DNA of 64,000 nt, from NCBI RefSeq assembly GCF_000292525.1, contig NZ_AEYF01000039.1:62001-126000 (forward strand), written 5' to 3'. The stretch comes from Rhizobium sp. CCGE 510 (lineage in GTDB: Bacteria > Pseudomonadota > Alphaproteobacteria > Rhizobiales > Rhizobiaceae). The position numbers were made by a program, and so were the translations under genes. The number at the start of each line of letters is the position of its first letter. Position 1 is the stretch's first letter. The notes beneath the pieces were generated by a model that did not search any database, was not told the DNA's origin, and saw only the letters and a program-made list of their open reading frames with translations. Shown piece after piece: positions 29,701-37,738 of this stretch.

Positions 29701-31489
29701 GCAGCACGACAAGCTTCGTTTCGTCATTGGCCGGCACGCCGATGTCGAAGGTGCGTTCGCTGACGACATTGAAGCCGAGATTTTCCAGAAGCGGCACGCG
29801 GCGCGACAGCGCCAGCTGGCCGCCGGCGTGGAAGATCTTCAGCGAAAGGATGCAGCCCCGTTCTTCCGGACGATGGTAGAATTGGATGCGAAGCGGCTCG
29901 CCGGCGGCGCAGGCGCCGATATCGGCGAGGTCGGCCACGGTTTCCTCCGGGGTGAAGGAATCCTGGAAAGCCTGGTCGACCGATATTTTCGGTGCCTTGG
30001 CCCCGGCCAGCGCCTCGAAACGGTCGTCCCAACGGGCGGTGATTTCGCGGATCACCTGCTCGAGCTTTGCCTGCGGAATGCGTGGCGTCTTGCCGCCGGA
30101 GCGGCCGATGATGAAATGCACGCGCGCCACGCCGCCTTCCGGAAAAGCCGGGTAATAGGCGGAGACACGACCGTCATAGACAGTCTTCAGATAGGTGCCG
30201 ATCCGCTCGCGGACGATCGAGTCGTATTCCTCGCGCGGCACGTAGATGATCACCGAGACGAAGCGGTCGAAATGGTCGATGCGCGGCAGGACGCGCACGC
30301 GCGGACGGTCGGCCAAGTCGTTGATCTGTTCGGCAAAATTTGCAAGCAGCGTGGTGTCGATCTGGAAAAGGTCATCGCGCGGATAGGATTCCAGCGTGTT
30401 GTCGAGCATGCGGCCGGAATGGCTCATCGGGTCGAAGCCGAAATGCTCCTTCACCTTCTCGATCTTGGAACGCAGCAGCGGGATTTCAGAGGCGAGCGAC
30501 GTATAGGCCGTCGAGGTGAAGAGCCCGACGATGCGCAGTTCGCCGGTGACGTTGCCCGCAGCGTCGAAGCGTTTGACGCCGACATAATCCATGTAGGCCC
30601 GGCGATGGACGATGGATTTCACATTTGCCTTGGTGACGATCAGGAAATCGGGGCCGTCGAGGAAGGCCAGGATCTCAGGCGTCGTCGTCACGGCGTCCTT
30701 GCCGGTGCGCAACACCAGGACATCGGGGTTGGAGAGCATGCCGAGGCCAGCACCCTTGTCGCGCTCGACCCGCGCATCGGAACCCTTGCCGGAATACACA
30801 TATTCACGCATCCCGAGGAAAGTGAAATTCTCATCGCGCAGCCATGTCAGGAAGGCGATGGCTTCATCGCGATCAGCCTTCTTGCGGGTGGTGCCATTGG
30901 CCGAAAGCTCGGCGATCACCCCGTCGATCTTGGAAAGCATCGGCTTCCAGTCGGACACCGACAGGCGGACCTGCTCGAGCACGGTTTCGACGCGTTTGAC
31001 GAGATCTGAGGCCTGGACGGAATTGAGCGGCGCAATATGAAGCTGGATATGGCTGACGCGGTTGGCCGGGTCACTCGGATGATCGGCGGAATAGATCGCA
31101 GGCGCCTTACCCTTTTCCATGACCAGGATTGGATGCACGGCCATGAACAGGTCGCGATAGGTGCTCGTCACTTCGCCCATGACCGATTCAAACAGGAAAG
31201 GCATGTTCCGGTCGGTGACCGATAGCACCGAAACGGCAATGCCATCAGGCGCCACATCGGCAATGGTATCGACGCTGACACGAGGCGCCTTGCCATTCCA
31301 GGCGGCAAGTTCCTTTGCCGAATGCACGGCGGAGAGCGCCAGCATTTCCGGCGTATAGAGTTCGAGATCGTCATTGCTGGCCCGGCCGAAGAGTATTTCC
31401 GGATCGAGATGCGCCTCGCCCGTCGCCTTGGCGATCTTGCGCGCGCTTTCGATCTGCTTTTCTCGTTTCGGATTGTTTCTGGCAGCCAT
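26717..31489 (-). CDS. Giant NAD-specific glutamate dehydrogenase
   Basis: 1590 residues, the size of the 180-kDa class of NAD-dependent glutamate dehydrogenase (GdhB/Bac_GDH), which deaminates glutamate to 2-oxoglutarate for catabolism. The ATG at 31489 follows GGGAGG; the open frame extends to 31870 across the divergent gene but without ribosome site. N-terminal regulatory region spans about 1-650 (with FLTWLRDENFTFLGMREY), and the catalytic core includes ARGGLRWSDRAEDYRTEV, the substrate-lysine region KGGFYPK and the Rossmann segment. The C-terminal helical domain is complete. A UMF1 transporter gene follows after 23 bases. Confidence 0.95.
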   Translation of the reverse strand: MAARNNPKREKQIESARKIAKATGEAHLDPEILFGRASNDDLELYTPEMLALSAVHSAKELAAWNGKAPRVSVDTIADVAPDGIAVSVLSVTDRNMPFLFESVMGEVTSTYRDLFMAVHPILVMEKGKAPAIYSADHPSDPANRVSHIQLHIAPLNSVQASDLVKRVETVLEQVRLSVSDWKPMLSKIDGVIAELSANGTTRKKADRDEAIAFLTWLRDENFTFLGMREYVYSGKGSDARVERDKGAGLGMLSNPDVLVLRTGKDAVTTTPEILAFLDGPDFLIVTKANVKSIVHRRAYMDYVGVKRFDAAGNVTGELRIVGLFTSTAYTSLASEIPLLRSKIEKVKEHFGFDPMSHSGRMLDNTLESYPRDDLFQIDTTLLANFAEQINDLADRPRVRVLPRIDHFDRFVSVIIYVPREEYDSIVRERIGTYLKTVYDGRVSAYYPAFPEGGVARVHFIIGRSGGKTPRIPQAKLEQVIREITARWDDRFEALAGAKAPKISVDQAFQDSFTPEETVADLADIGACAAGEPLRIQFYHRPEERGCILSLKIFHAGGQLALSRRVPLLENLGFNVVSERTFDIGVPANDETKLVVLHDMELEARNGGDIDLQRYGAALEEAFVAAFAGTIDNDSFNRLILSAGLSARETNVLRAYARYLRQAGIAYSQDYIATTLDKYPAVAASIFRLFHDTLDTRLSEKARVKKLADLHQAIEAELADVPSLDDDRILRRYVNIVDATLRTNYFQKNPDGSPKSMLAFKLDPHLVDGLPQPKPFREMFVYGVEVEGVHLRFGKVARGGLRWSDRAEDYRTEVLGLVKAQQVKNAVIVPVGAKGGFYPKKLPIGGSRDEIFNAGREAYKTYIRTLLSITDNISGADVVPPKDTVRLDGDDPYFVVAADKGTATFSDTANALAQEAGFWLDDAFASGGSAGYDHKKMGITARGAWETVKRHFREMDIDIQTTPFTVAGVGDMSGDVFGNGMLLSPKIRLIAAFDHRDIVIDPDPDMEKTLAERQRLFDLPRSSWQDFDKTVLSKGAMIISRAAKSVTLTPEAVAAIGLDKAVATPFEIITAILKSPVDLLWFGGIGTYVKAASETDAEVGDRANDPIRVAAVEVRAKVIGEGANLGVTQKGRIAYGLKGGRCNSDAIDNSAGVNTSDVEVNIKIALAAAMHDGRLTRAKRDQLLPSMTSEVATLVLRNNYLQSLAISLTERKGTANGLELGRFMSVLEGAGQLNRKVETLPDEQSLAERYAAGKPLTRPEIGVLVSYAKIVLFDALAASDLPDDSYFTATLLNYFPVKMQKSNAGDIAGHRLKREIVATVLANEAINRGGPSFTVAMIDATAASAPEVVRAAIVARDGFDLNRLWAETDALDGRISGELQNRIYEEISHSFTVLTRLLLKTGMTKADMAEVIGRLQAALKKLKPAFAEQSAGDVAARQAEYSQAGVPEKLAAEIANLQSFALVPEIMQIAERTGETLLRAAENYFAVSQTFRIARLLAAGGRILTSDHYENLALARSIDQIASARRDIVISALSDHGKEKLPVQAWHAQDRIRINRIVEELSSLSDSGDPNLARITVAAGILTDLARDRVR

Positions 31490-31765
31490 GGATCGCCTCC
31501 CACAATGGACTGATTTTCTGCAAGCTAGCAGAAGATTATTCGAAAAAATCTCTAAAATAGGGACCCAAGGGATCGTTTTGATGCTTTTTTGACGCCGGAA
31601 ATGGGAAGTTGTCGGAGGTTTTTTCGCTTTCGTGGCCAAAACGAACGGGAAGGCCCGCTTTTTATTTTTTCTTCCGCCGCACATTTTCATGCTCACGTGA
31701 AGAATGGTTGACAGCGCGTCGTCAAAAAGATCATCAAACGCAGTCATCATTCGGATCTTGGTATC

Positions 31766-32641
31766 ATGTCGGAAAATGCAGCGGGCGCAGTCATTGTCAT
31801 CTCCAGCCATGTGGTGCGTGGGTCGGTTGGCAACCGGGCGGCGGTCTTTGCACTGGAGACGCTCGGTCATCCGGTCTGGGCGCTACCGACCATTGTGCTT
31901 CCCTGGCATCCTGGCCACGGCCGTTCGACGCGGCTGACGTTTGCGGAAGCGGATTTCGACGCGGCGATCGACGATCTGATCCGCGCGCCCTGGATCGGCG
32001 AAGTCAGGGCGGTGCTTTCGGGCTATTTCGGCAATGCCGCCCAGGCGCGCTCCGTCGCCAGGCTGATCGCTGCGCTCCGGCAAGATAATCCGGATCTGCT
32101 TTATGTCTGCGATCCGGTCATGGGCGATCTCGGCGGCCTCTACGTGCCGGAAGCGACCGCTGAGGCTATTCGCGACCATCTCATCCCGCTCGCCTCGCTG
32201 GCGACGCCGAACCGGTACGAACTCGCATGGCTTTCGGGGGCAGCGCTTGAAGACAACAGCGCGATCATGGAGGCGGCGCTGGCGCTCGGACCATCGCGCA
32301 TGCTCGTCACCTCGGCCGTGCCGATGATGGCGGGCGGCACCGGCAATCTCTATCTTTCCGGCCGTCACGCGCTTCTTGCCGAGCACCGCGTCATCGACAA
32401 TCCGCCGAATGGTCTCGGCGACCTGCTTGCCGCCGTCTTCCTGTCGCGCCTGCTTTCCGGCCTCGAGGACGAAAAGGCGCTGCAGCTTGCCACCGCCAGC
32501 GTCTTCGAGGTGCTGGCGCGTGCGGTCAAGCGCGGCAGCAACGAATTGATGCTGGCAAGCGACGCTTCCAGCCTTTCGACACCGATGGCCATGGTGCAGA
32601 TGCGCCGGCTCGTACACCCGGCGCAGCGACGGAAAAAATGA
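31766..32641 (+). CDS. pdxY: Pyridoxal kinase
   Basis: Phosphorylates pyridoxal to PLP (salvage). 291 residues, ribokinase-like PdxY/PdxK fold: SSHVVRGSVGNRAA at the N-terminus, LSGYFGNAAQ, the anion-hole CDPVMGD and TPNRYELAWLSG are family blocks, and NGLGDLLAA carries the catalytic aspartate. It diverges from the glutamate dehydrogenase gene across 276 AT-rich bases that hold no further gene. Confidence 0.93.
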   Translation: MSENAAGAVIVISSHVVRGSVGNRAAVFALETLGHPVWALPTIVLPWHPGHGRSTRLTFAEADFDAAIDDLIRAPWIGEVRAVLSGYFGNAAQARSVARLIAALRQDNPDLLYVCDPVMGDLGGLYVPEATAEAIRDHLIPLASLATPNRYELAWLSGAALEDNSAIMEAALALGPSRMLVTSAVPMMAGGTGNLYLSGRHALLAEHRVIDNPPNGLGDLLAAVFLSRLLSGLEDEKALQLATASVFEVLARAVKRGSNELMLASDASSLSTPMAMVQMRRLVHPAQRRKK

Positions 32642-32712
32642 CGCATCCGTCAATGCGTTCATTTTGCAGTGCAGCAGTTGATCTTGTCTTCGGCCCGCGC
32701 TAATCCAGAAGC

Positions 32713-33354
32713 ATGCAGCGTTTTCCAAATCCTCTTCTGGACGGCTATCGCAACTTTATGAACGGACGTTATGCCGACGCCCGCGACAGGTATCGTCAGC
32801 TTGCCGAAAACGGTCAAAGTCCCCATACGCTGGTCATTGCCTGTTCGGATTCACGTGCGGCACCGGAGCTGATCTTCGATGCCGGCCCGGGCGAGCTCTT
32901 CGTCATCCGCAATGTTGCCAACATGGTGCCGCCTTACGAGCCGGACGGTCATTTCCATTCGACGTCGGCTGCGCTCGAATTTGCCGTGCAGGCGCTGAAG
33001 GTCTCGGATATCGTCGTGATGGGCCATGGACGCTGCGGCGGCATCCGCGCAGCGCTTGATCCGAATGCCGAACCGCTGTCGCCCGGCGATTTCATCGGCC
33101 GCTGGATGTCGCTGGTCAAGCCCGCCGCCGAGCAGATCCAGAGCAACGATGTGATGACGGCCGCCGAGCGGCAGACGGCGCTGGAGCGGGTCTCGATCCG
33201 CAATTCAATCGACAATCTCAGAAGTTTTCCCGACATCAAAGCGCTCGAGGAAGCAGGAAAAATGCATCTCCATGGCGCATGGTTCGATATTTCGACCGGC
33301 GAACTCTGGGTGATGGATGCTGAGACACGTGACTTCATTCGTCCAGAAATCTAG
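32713..33354 (+). CDS. Beta-class carbonic anhydrase
   Basis: Interconverts CO2 and bicarbonate. 213 residues with zinc ligands Cys44 (in CSDSR, with the Asp46-Arg48 dyad), His104 and Cys107 (GHGRCGG). No signal peptide, so cytosolic. ATG at 32713 has only a weak AGAAG ahead. TTGATC-N17-TAATCC (32678-32706) could be a promoter, which would make the mRNA almost leaderless (speculative). The stop codon sits in a short tandem duplication. Confidence 0.95.
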   Translation: MQRFPNPLLDGYRNFMNGRYADARDRYRQLAENGQSPHTLVIACSDSRAAPELIFDAGPGELFVIRNVANMVPPYEPDGHFHSTSAALEFAVQALKVSDIVVMGHGRCGGIRAALDPNAEPLSPGDFIGRWMSLVKPAAEQIQSNDVMTAAERQTALERVSIRNSIDNLRSFPDIKALEEAGKMHLHGAWFDISTGELWVMDAETRDFIRPEI

Positions 33355-33370
33355 GGCTAGAAATCTAGGG
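33345..33370 (+). repeat. 12-bp tandem direct repeat across the carbonic anhydrase stop
   Basis: AGAAATCTAGGG occurs at 33345-33356 and 33359-33370, separated by CT. The first copy carries the TAG stop, so the second looks like a small duplication of the gene's 3' end. Confidence 0.8.
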
Positions 33371-33464
33371 ATCTGCCGCTTTATCAGTTTATTAAGAATT
33401 GCTGCTAAGATTGCCGTCAATTGGTTGCGCACGACCGACGTTTTGATCACCGTGGCGATTGGCG

Positions 33465-35084
33465 ATGAAGTTCGAAACCATCAAACGGGTCATCCTGGCC
33501 GCTATCATGCTGCCCTTCGTCTTCATGCTCATTGAAGGCGTCATCGTCATAAGGTCTTCGCTCAGACAGTACAGGGATCTCGAAAAGGACCGGCAGTTCG
33601 CCGACGTGCTCGCCCGTGGCGGGTCGATCGCGGCCACGGAGATTTTGAGTGAAATTGGCGCCACCCGCCTCTACCTCGCACGTCCCAACAGCAGGACTGC
33701 CGCCGACATGCAGCGAAGCCGGGTGACGCTCGATCGCGAGCGCCTTGCCTTCTACGCCAGCCTGCCGTCCCGCGACGCGCTCGACCAAGGGCTGGCCGGC
33801 GAATTATCGATTCTCAGCCTTGCCTATAGCCGCATCGTCGCCGCCCGTAACGCTGTCGACCAGGGCCTTTATGCCGGCAGCGATCCGGGGTCTATCTATT
33901 GGTATGCAGCTCTCAAGCAGCTTGCCGTCGTCGATGCGCTCTCACCACGGATCAGCGATCCGGTGCTGCTTGAGAAATCCAACCAGCTGATGGGCATTCT
34001 TCTGACCTATTACGGCGAAAGACTGATTACCGGCGTCGGCACTCGCTACCTTGATCACGGCGTTTCAGCCAGATTTCCGGTGGAACTGTTCGTACAGGGC
34101 AAGGTCATGCTCGGTGAGGGCATGGACCATATGGCCTTTCATTCCACGGCGCCGATCGTGCGCGACATCGTTGCCTATCTTGCCGGCAGCGACCAGGTGA
34201 AGGCGAATGCGATCACCGATGCCATTCTTGCCGGATCGCAGCCGACGCGCGAAGTGCGCGACGTCTGGGCCACTGCGCAGAGCGAGCGCATGATCTTCCT
34301 GCAGCAGAAGATGGTCGAGGCCGCAAAAGATATTCACGAGACCGGCGAAAACTTTTCGACGCGCGCACATATACATCTGACGCTGATCCTGGGGCTGTGT
34401 GCCGGCCTGTTGATCCTCGCCACATTGGTGATGGTGCTGGCGGCAAGAGGCCTGCGCCTGATCGACCGGCTGACGCGGGATCGCGAGACACTGGTCGGCG
34501 AATTGCGCAACGCCGCCCAGACCGATCTTCTGACTGGCCTGTACAACAGGCGCGGCTTCGAGGTTGCCGCATCGGCGCTTCTGACGCAGGCCGAGCACGG
34601 ATCGCGCTGGATCTCCGTCGTGCTCTTCGACCTCGATCATTTCAAGAAGGTCAATGATATCAACGGCCATGATGCCGGCGATGCCGTGCTCCGGCAGGTT
34701 GCGGGCGTCGCGCGGCAAAATTTTCGCTCCTTCGATCTGCTGGTACGCCATGGCGGCGAGGAGTTTTTGGCGCTTCTGCCGGATTCGACGCCTGACGATG
34801 CCGCAATCGTTGCCGAGCGGGTGCGACTGGCGATCGAGGCGGCGGAAATATTTTTGGAGAGCGGCGATGTTCTCAAGGTGACGGCGAGTTTCGGATGCGC
34901 CGGCCGGGCCAATGAAGCCGCCAACCGGAACTTCGAGGATCTGGTCAAGCGCGCTGACCTGGCGCTCTACGCCGCCAAGGCCTCCGGCCGCAACTGCGTC
35001 GTTTCGGGACCGATCGTGCAGGCGCCGGCGCCGGAGGAGCGACGCAAGAAGGCGTCGGGCGGCGGTTTTGATATTCGAACATGA
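33465..35084 (+). CDS. Membrane-anchored GGDEF diguanylate cyclase
   Basis: 539 residues from an ATG at 33465 (a TTG two codons earlier is possible). An N-terminal membrane segment (about 8-30), a roughly 260-residue extracytoplasmic region without a recognised domain, a second membrane segment (about 303-325) and a C-terminal GGDEF domain. The active site reads GGEEF at 430-434. RSFD at 421-424, five residues ahead, is an intact RxxD inhibitory site, so product feedback is expected. DLTDLLTGLYNRRGF-type start of the domain is present. No EAL domain, so it should make cyclic di-GMP. Confidence 0.92.
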   Translation: MKFETIKRVILAAIMLPFVFMLIEGVIVIRSSLRQYRDLEKDRQFADVLARGGSIAATEILSEIGATRLYLARPNSRTAADMQRSRVTLDRERLAFYASLPSRDALDQGLAGELSILSLAYSRIVAARNAVDQGLYAGSDPGSIYWYAALKQLAVVDALSPRISDPVLLEKSNQLMGILLTYYGERLITGVGTRYLDHGVSARFPVELFVQGKVMLGEGMDHMAFHSTAPIVRDIVAYLAGSDQVKANAITDAILAGSQPTREVRDVWATAQSERMIFLQQKMVEAAKDIHETGENFSTRAHIHLTLILGLCAGLLILATLVMVLAARGLRLIDRLTRDRETLVGELRNAAQTDLLTGLYNRRGFEVAASALLTQAEHGSRWISVVLFDLDHFKKVNDINGHDAGDAVLRQVAGVARQNFRSFDLLVRHGGEEFLALLPDSTPDDAAIVAERVRLAIEAAEIFLESGDVLKVTASFGCAGRANEAANRNFEDLVKRADLALYAAKASGRNCVVSGPIVQAPAPEERRKKASGGGFDIRT

Positions 35085-35112
35085 AAAACGCCGCATGTCG
35101 CAGCGGCGTTTT
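35085..35112 (+). terminator. Terminator after the GGDEF gene
   Basis: AAAACGCCGC (35085-35094) pairs with GCGGCGTTTT (35103-35112) around an 8-base loop; it starts one base after the stop. Confidence 0.82.
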
Positions 35113-35154
35113 CGGGTATCGTTGTCGATGAAGACCTAAAGCCTTTTGTATTGC

Positions 35155-35200
35155 GCATGTGGTTGTCCCGGAACCGCTTCACACGACCCGGGCGACATGC
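35155..35200. repeat. Half palindromic intergenic repeat
   Basis: GCATGT (35155) and ACATGC (ending 35200) enclose CCCGG/CCGGG; it resembles the second half of the Rhizobium composite repeats at 44936 and 36104. It abuts the 3' end of the transglycosylase gene. Confidence 0.6.
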
Positions 35201-35201
35201 A

Positions 35202-36023
35202 CTATTTGCCGTCGATCTGCTGGCCGATATAGGCGATCGACTGCTGGTAGACGCTGGCGGCGTTCCAGCCCTGGATGGCGACGAAATTCGGCTCTCCAGG
35301 CTGATAGCCGGCGCCGGGGCGCCAGCCATGGCCTTTGAGGAAATTCGCAGTCGAAGCCAGGGCATCGGCGCGGGAACCGACCATGTCGACGCGGCCGTCG
35401 CCGTCGCCATCGGCGCCGAAGCGCACGACATTGCGCGGCAGAAACTGCGTCTGGCCGATTTCACCGTGGGCAGCACCCTTGGCCTGCGGGCTCAGATAAC
35501 CCTCGGAGACGAGCTGGAGCGCGGCATAGAGCTGATCGGTGAAATATTCCGAACGACGGCAGTCATAGGCAAGGGTCGAAACAGCCGACAGCGTATGCTG
35601 GTTGCCCATATAGCTGCCAAAACCGGTCTCCATGCCCCAGATCGCGATCAGCGGGCCGGGCGGAACACCGAAACGGCGTTCGATCGAGGCAAAAAGCGCC
35701 TGGTTGGCGGCCTTCATGCTGCGGCCGCGGGAAATGACGGTGGCACCGCCGCGCTTCTGCATGAACGCGTCGAACGAGAGTTTGAAGCTCTTCTGGCCGC
35801 GGTCGGCGGCAATCGTCGGTTTGTTGTAATTGACATTGGCGAAGGCGCGGTCGAGGACCGAGCGGCTGACGCCGTTTGCCGCCGCTTCCTGCTTGAAGTC
35901 GGCGACCCATGCACTGAAACCGCTGCTATTGTTGCCGCATTGGGCGCCCTGGGCCGCTGCCGGCAGCGCTTGGAGAACGCCGGCTGCCATAGATGCGGCC
36001 AGAAGGAATGTTGTCATGCGCAT
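35202..36023 (-). CDS. MltB-like lytic murein transglycosylase
   Basis: 273 residues with a signal peptide (about 1-25, ending PAAAQG). It belongs to the SLT_2/MltB family that cleaves peptidoglycan to 1,6-anhydro products. The catalytic glutamate is Glu132 in IWGMETGFGSYMG; GEIGQTQFLPRNV and the DGDGDGRVDMVGSRADALAS block are typical. No C-terminal peptidoglycan-binding domain is present, so it is the short form. Start ATG at 36023 chosen over upstream 36074 because the signal peptide begins there. Confidence 0.91.
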   Translation of the reverse strand: MRMTTFLLAASMAAGVLQALPAAAQGAQCGNNSSGFSAWVADFKQEAAANGVSRSVLDRAFANVNYNKPTIAADRGQKSFKLSFDAFMQKRGGATVISRGRSMKAANQALFASIERRFGVPPGPLIAIWGMETGFGSYMGNQHTLSAVSTLAYDCRRSEYFTDQLYAALQLVSEGYLSPQAKGAAHGEIGQTQFLPRNVVRFGADGDGDGRVDMVGSRADALASTANFLKGHGWRPGAGYQPGEPNFVAIQGWNAASVYQQSIAYIGQQIDGK

Positions 36024-36103
36024 GAGAAACCCCGCTCCGGTCTGCTGAAGCGCGCCGCGGCCGATCAGAACCATGCGACGCGCCTTAAATCTTTGTCCTA
36101 TTC

Positions 36104-36143
36104 ATGCCGTTGTCCCAAAACCGCTATCGGTTTCGGGCGGCAT
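36104..36143. repeat. Palindromic intergenic repeat
   Basis: ATGCCG (36104) and CGGCAT (ending 36143) enclose AAAACCG/CGGTTT. It lies between the transglycosylase start and the 3' end of asd. A separate TAAGCGC/GCGCTTA hairpin occurs at 36204-36229. Confidence 0.68.
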
Positions 36144-36238
36144 AGCTTGGCTTGACGCCAGGCAGAATGCCAGCCGAAGGCGATCTTGTCACGATCACCT
36201 TAGTAAGCGCTTATGGATAAGGGCGCTTACGGTTCGGC

Positions 36239-36268
36239 AAAAAGCCCTGCCTTCGTCAGCAGGGCTTT
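36239..36268 (-). terminator. Terminator of asd
   Basis: AAAGCCCTGC (36241-36250) pairs with GCAGGGCTTT (36259-36268). On the minus strand the right arm ends in a T5 tract, 26 bases beyond the asd stop. Confidence 0.9.
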
Positions 36269-36293
36269 AGCATGTTATGGTTTACAAATGGTA

Positions 36294-37328
36294 TCAGGCT
36301 GCCTGCTTGCGCGGTTTGACAAGGCCACGATTGACGAGCAGCTCGGCGATCTGGATGGCGTTCAATGCCGCACCCTTGCGCAGATTGTCGGAGACCACCC
36401 AGATGTTGAGGCCGTTTTCGACCGTCGCATCCTCGCGGATGCGCGAGATGTAAGTCGCGTCCTCGCCGGCGGATTCATAAGGCGTGATGTAGCCGCCGTC
36501 CTCGCGCTTGTCGATGACGAGGCAGCCCGGCGCGTCGCGCAGGATATCACGGGCCTGGTCGGCGGTGATCTCGTTTTCGAACTCGATGTTGACCGATTCC
36601 GAATGGCCGATGAAAACCGGCACGCGCACCGCCGTGCAGGTTACCTTGATCTTCGGGTCGAGCATTTTCTTCGTCTCGGCCAACACCTTCCATTCTTCCT
36701 TGGTGTAGCCGTCTTCCATGAAGCTATCGATGTGCGGAATGACGTTGAAGGCGATACGCTTGGTGAACTTCTTGTTCTCGATCGGATCGGCGACAAAAAC
36801 GGCGCGCGTCTGATTGAAGAGCTCGTCCATGCCGTCCTTGCCGGCGCCGGAGACCGACTGGTAGGTCGAGATAACGACGCGCTTGATCTTGGCAAAATCA
36901 TGCAGCGGCTTCAGCGCCACCACCAGCTGGGCAGTCGAGCAATTCGGATTGGCGATGATGTTGCGCTTGGTGAACAGGCTGATGGCATCCGGGTTCACTT
37001 CCGGCACGATCAGCGGCACGTCGGCGTCGTAACGCCAGGCCGAAGAATTGTCGATGACGACGCAGCCCTGCTGACCGATCTTCGGCGAAAACTTCTTGGA
37101 GACCTCGCCGCCGGCCGACATCAGGCAGATGTCGGTATCGGAGAAATCGTAATTCTCCATATTGGAGACCTTCAGCGTCCGGTCACCGTAGGAAACTTCG
37201 GTACCCTGCGAACGCGAGGAGGCAAGCGCCACGACCTCATCGGCGGGGAAGCCCCGCTCGGAGAGGATGTTGAGAATCTCCCGGCCGACGTTCCCGGTCG
37301 CTCCCGCAACTGCTACTTTGAAACCCAT
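36294..37328 (-). CDS. asd: Aspartate-semialdehyde dehydrogenase
   Basis: Reduces aspartyl phosphate to the semialdehyde, the branch to lysine/diaminopimelate, threonine and methionine. 344 residues: NADP fold VAVAGATGNVG at the start, active-site Cys130 in ANPNCSTAQ, and the later IPHIDSFMEDGYTKEE region. Single gene with its own terminator; leuB and leuD, also branched amino-acid genes, lie 8-10 kb to the right on the same strand. Confidence 0.97.
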   Translation of the reverse strand: MGFKVAVAGATGNVGREILNILSERGFPADEVVALASSRSQGTEVSYGDRTLKVSNMENYDFSDTDICLMSAGGEVSKKFSPKIGQQGCVVIDNSSAWRYDADVPLIVPEVNPDAISLFTKRNIIANPNCSTAQLVVALKPLHDFAKIKRVVISTYQSVSGAGKDGMDELFNQTRAVFVADPIENKKFTKRIAFNVIPHIDSFMEDGYTKEEWKVLAETKKMLDPKIKVTCTAVRVPVFIGHSESVNIEFENEITADQARDILRDAPGCLVIDKREDGGYITPYESAGEDATYISRIREDATVENGLNIWVVSDNLRKGAALNAIQIAELLVNRGLVKPRKQAA

Positions 37329-37439
37329 TTCTCAAGCTCTCTTTCTCTTCTCTCCTCTGGTCCGGTGAGGGGAAAGGCGCGACGGATCGCGTCTTCCTGT
37401 CCCCAGCCGAGCCGGGGAGAGAGCGGCAGGCCAGAGACG

Positions 37440-37559
37440 TCAGACGGTTTTCGTCGTCGTTTTGGCCTTGGTTTTGGCAGAAACCGGAACGGCAATATCC
37501 ACCCCGGCAAACTGTGCCCGGTCATTGCGGTCGGCAATGGCGTGTTCGTCGTGAACCAT
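37440..37559 (-). CDS. Possible 39-residue hypothetical protein
   Basis: A short frame opening at an ATG (37559) with AAGGA at ideal distance, ending in a lysine/threonine-rich tail (SAKTKAKTTTKTV). No family recognised. It lies in the 410-base stretch between asd and the phosphatase that otherwise holds only the Pho box; 37329-37439 shows nothing. Real translation is plausible but unproven. Confidence 0.4.
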   Translation of the reverse strand: MVHDEHAIADRNDRAQFAGVDIAVPVSAKTKAKTTTKTV

Positions 37560-37663
37560 GGATATTCCTTTTCCGTTGTTGCTCTTAGAAGGTTTTCCAC
37601 AGGAGTCAAGGTTTTTGCGATCAGAGCCGGACGGCGAAAGCGACTGCCCAATGGTGCGACGTT

Positions 37664-37681
37664 TTGTCATGCCGCTGTCAT
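37664..37681 (+). promoter_or_regulatory. Pho box upstream of the alkaline phosphatase gene
   Basis: TTGTCATGCCGCTGTCAT consists of two 7-base half-sites (TTGTCAT and CTGTCAT) separated by 4 bases. This is the PhoB box layout (CTGTCAT-N4-CTGTCAT), 13 of 14 half-site bases matching. It ends 57 bases before the ATG. Confidence 0.85.
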
Positions 37682-37738
37682 CCTCGAGAGATATCCCGGC
37701 CCGGTTGTTACTGTCTGCAACGAAAACGGGGGTTTTCC

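Noticed and set aside
29699..31009. Plus-strand 436-residue frame opposite the glutamate dehydrogenase
   Set aside because: Antisense shadow; the minus-strand gene has clear family motifs throughout.
31691..31702. CTCACGTGAA in the glutamate dehydrogenase/pdxY gap
   Set aside because: It has the CACGTG core but lacks the TTTC/GAAA flanks of parS.
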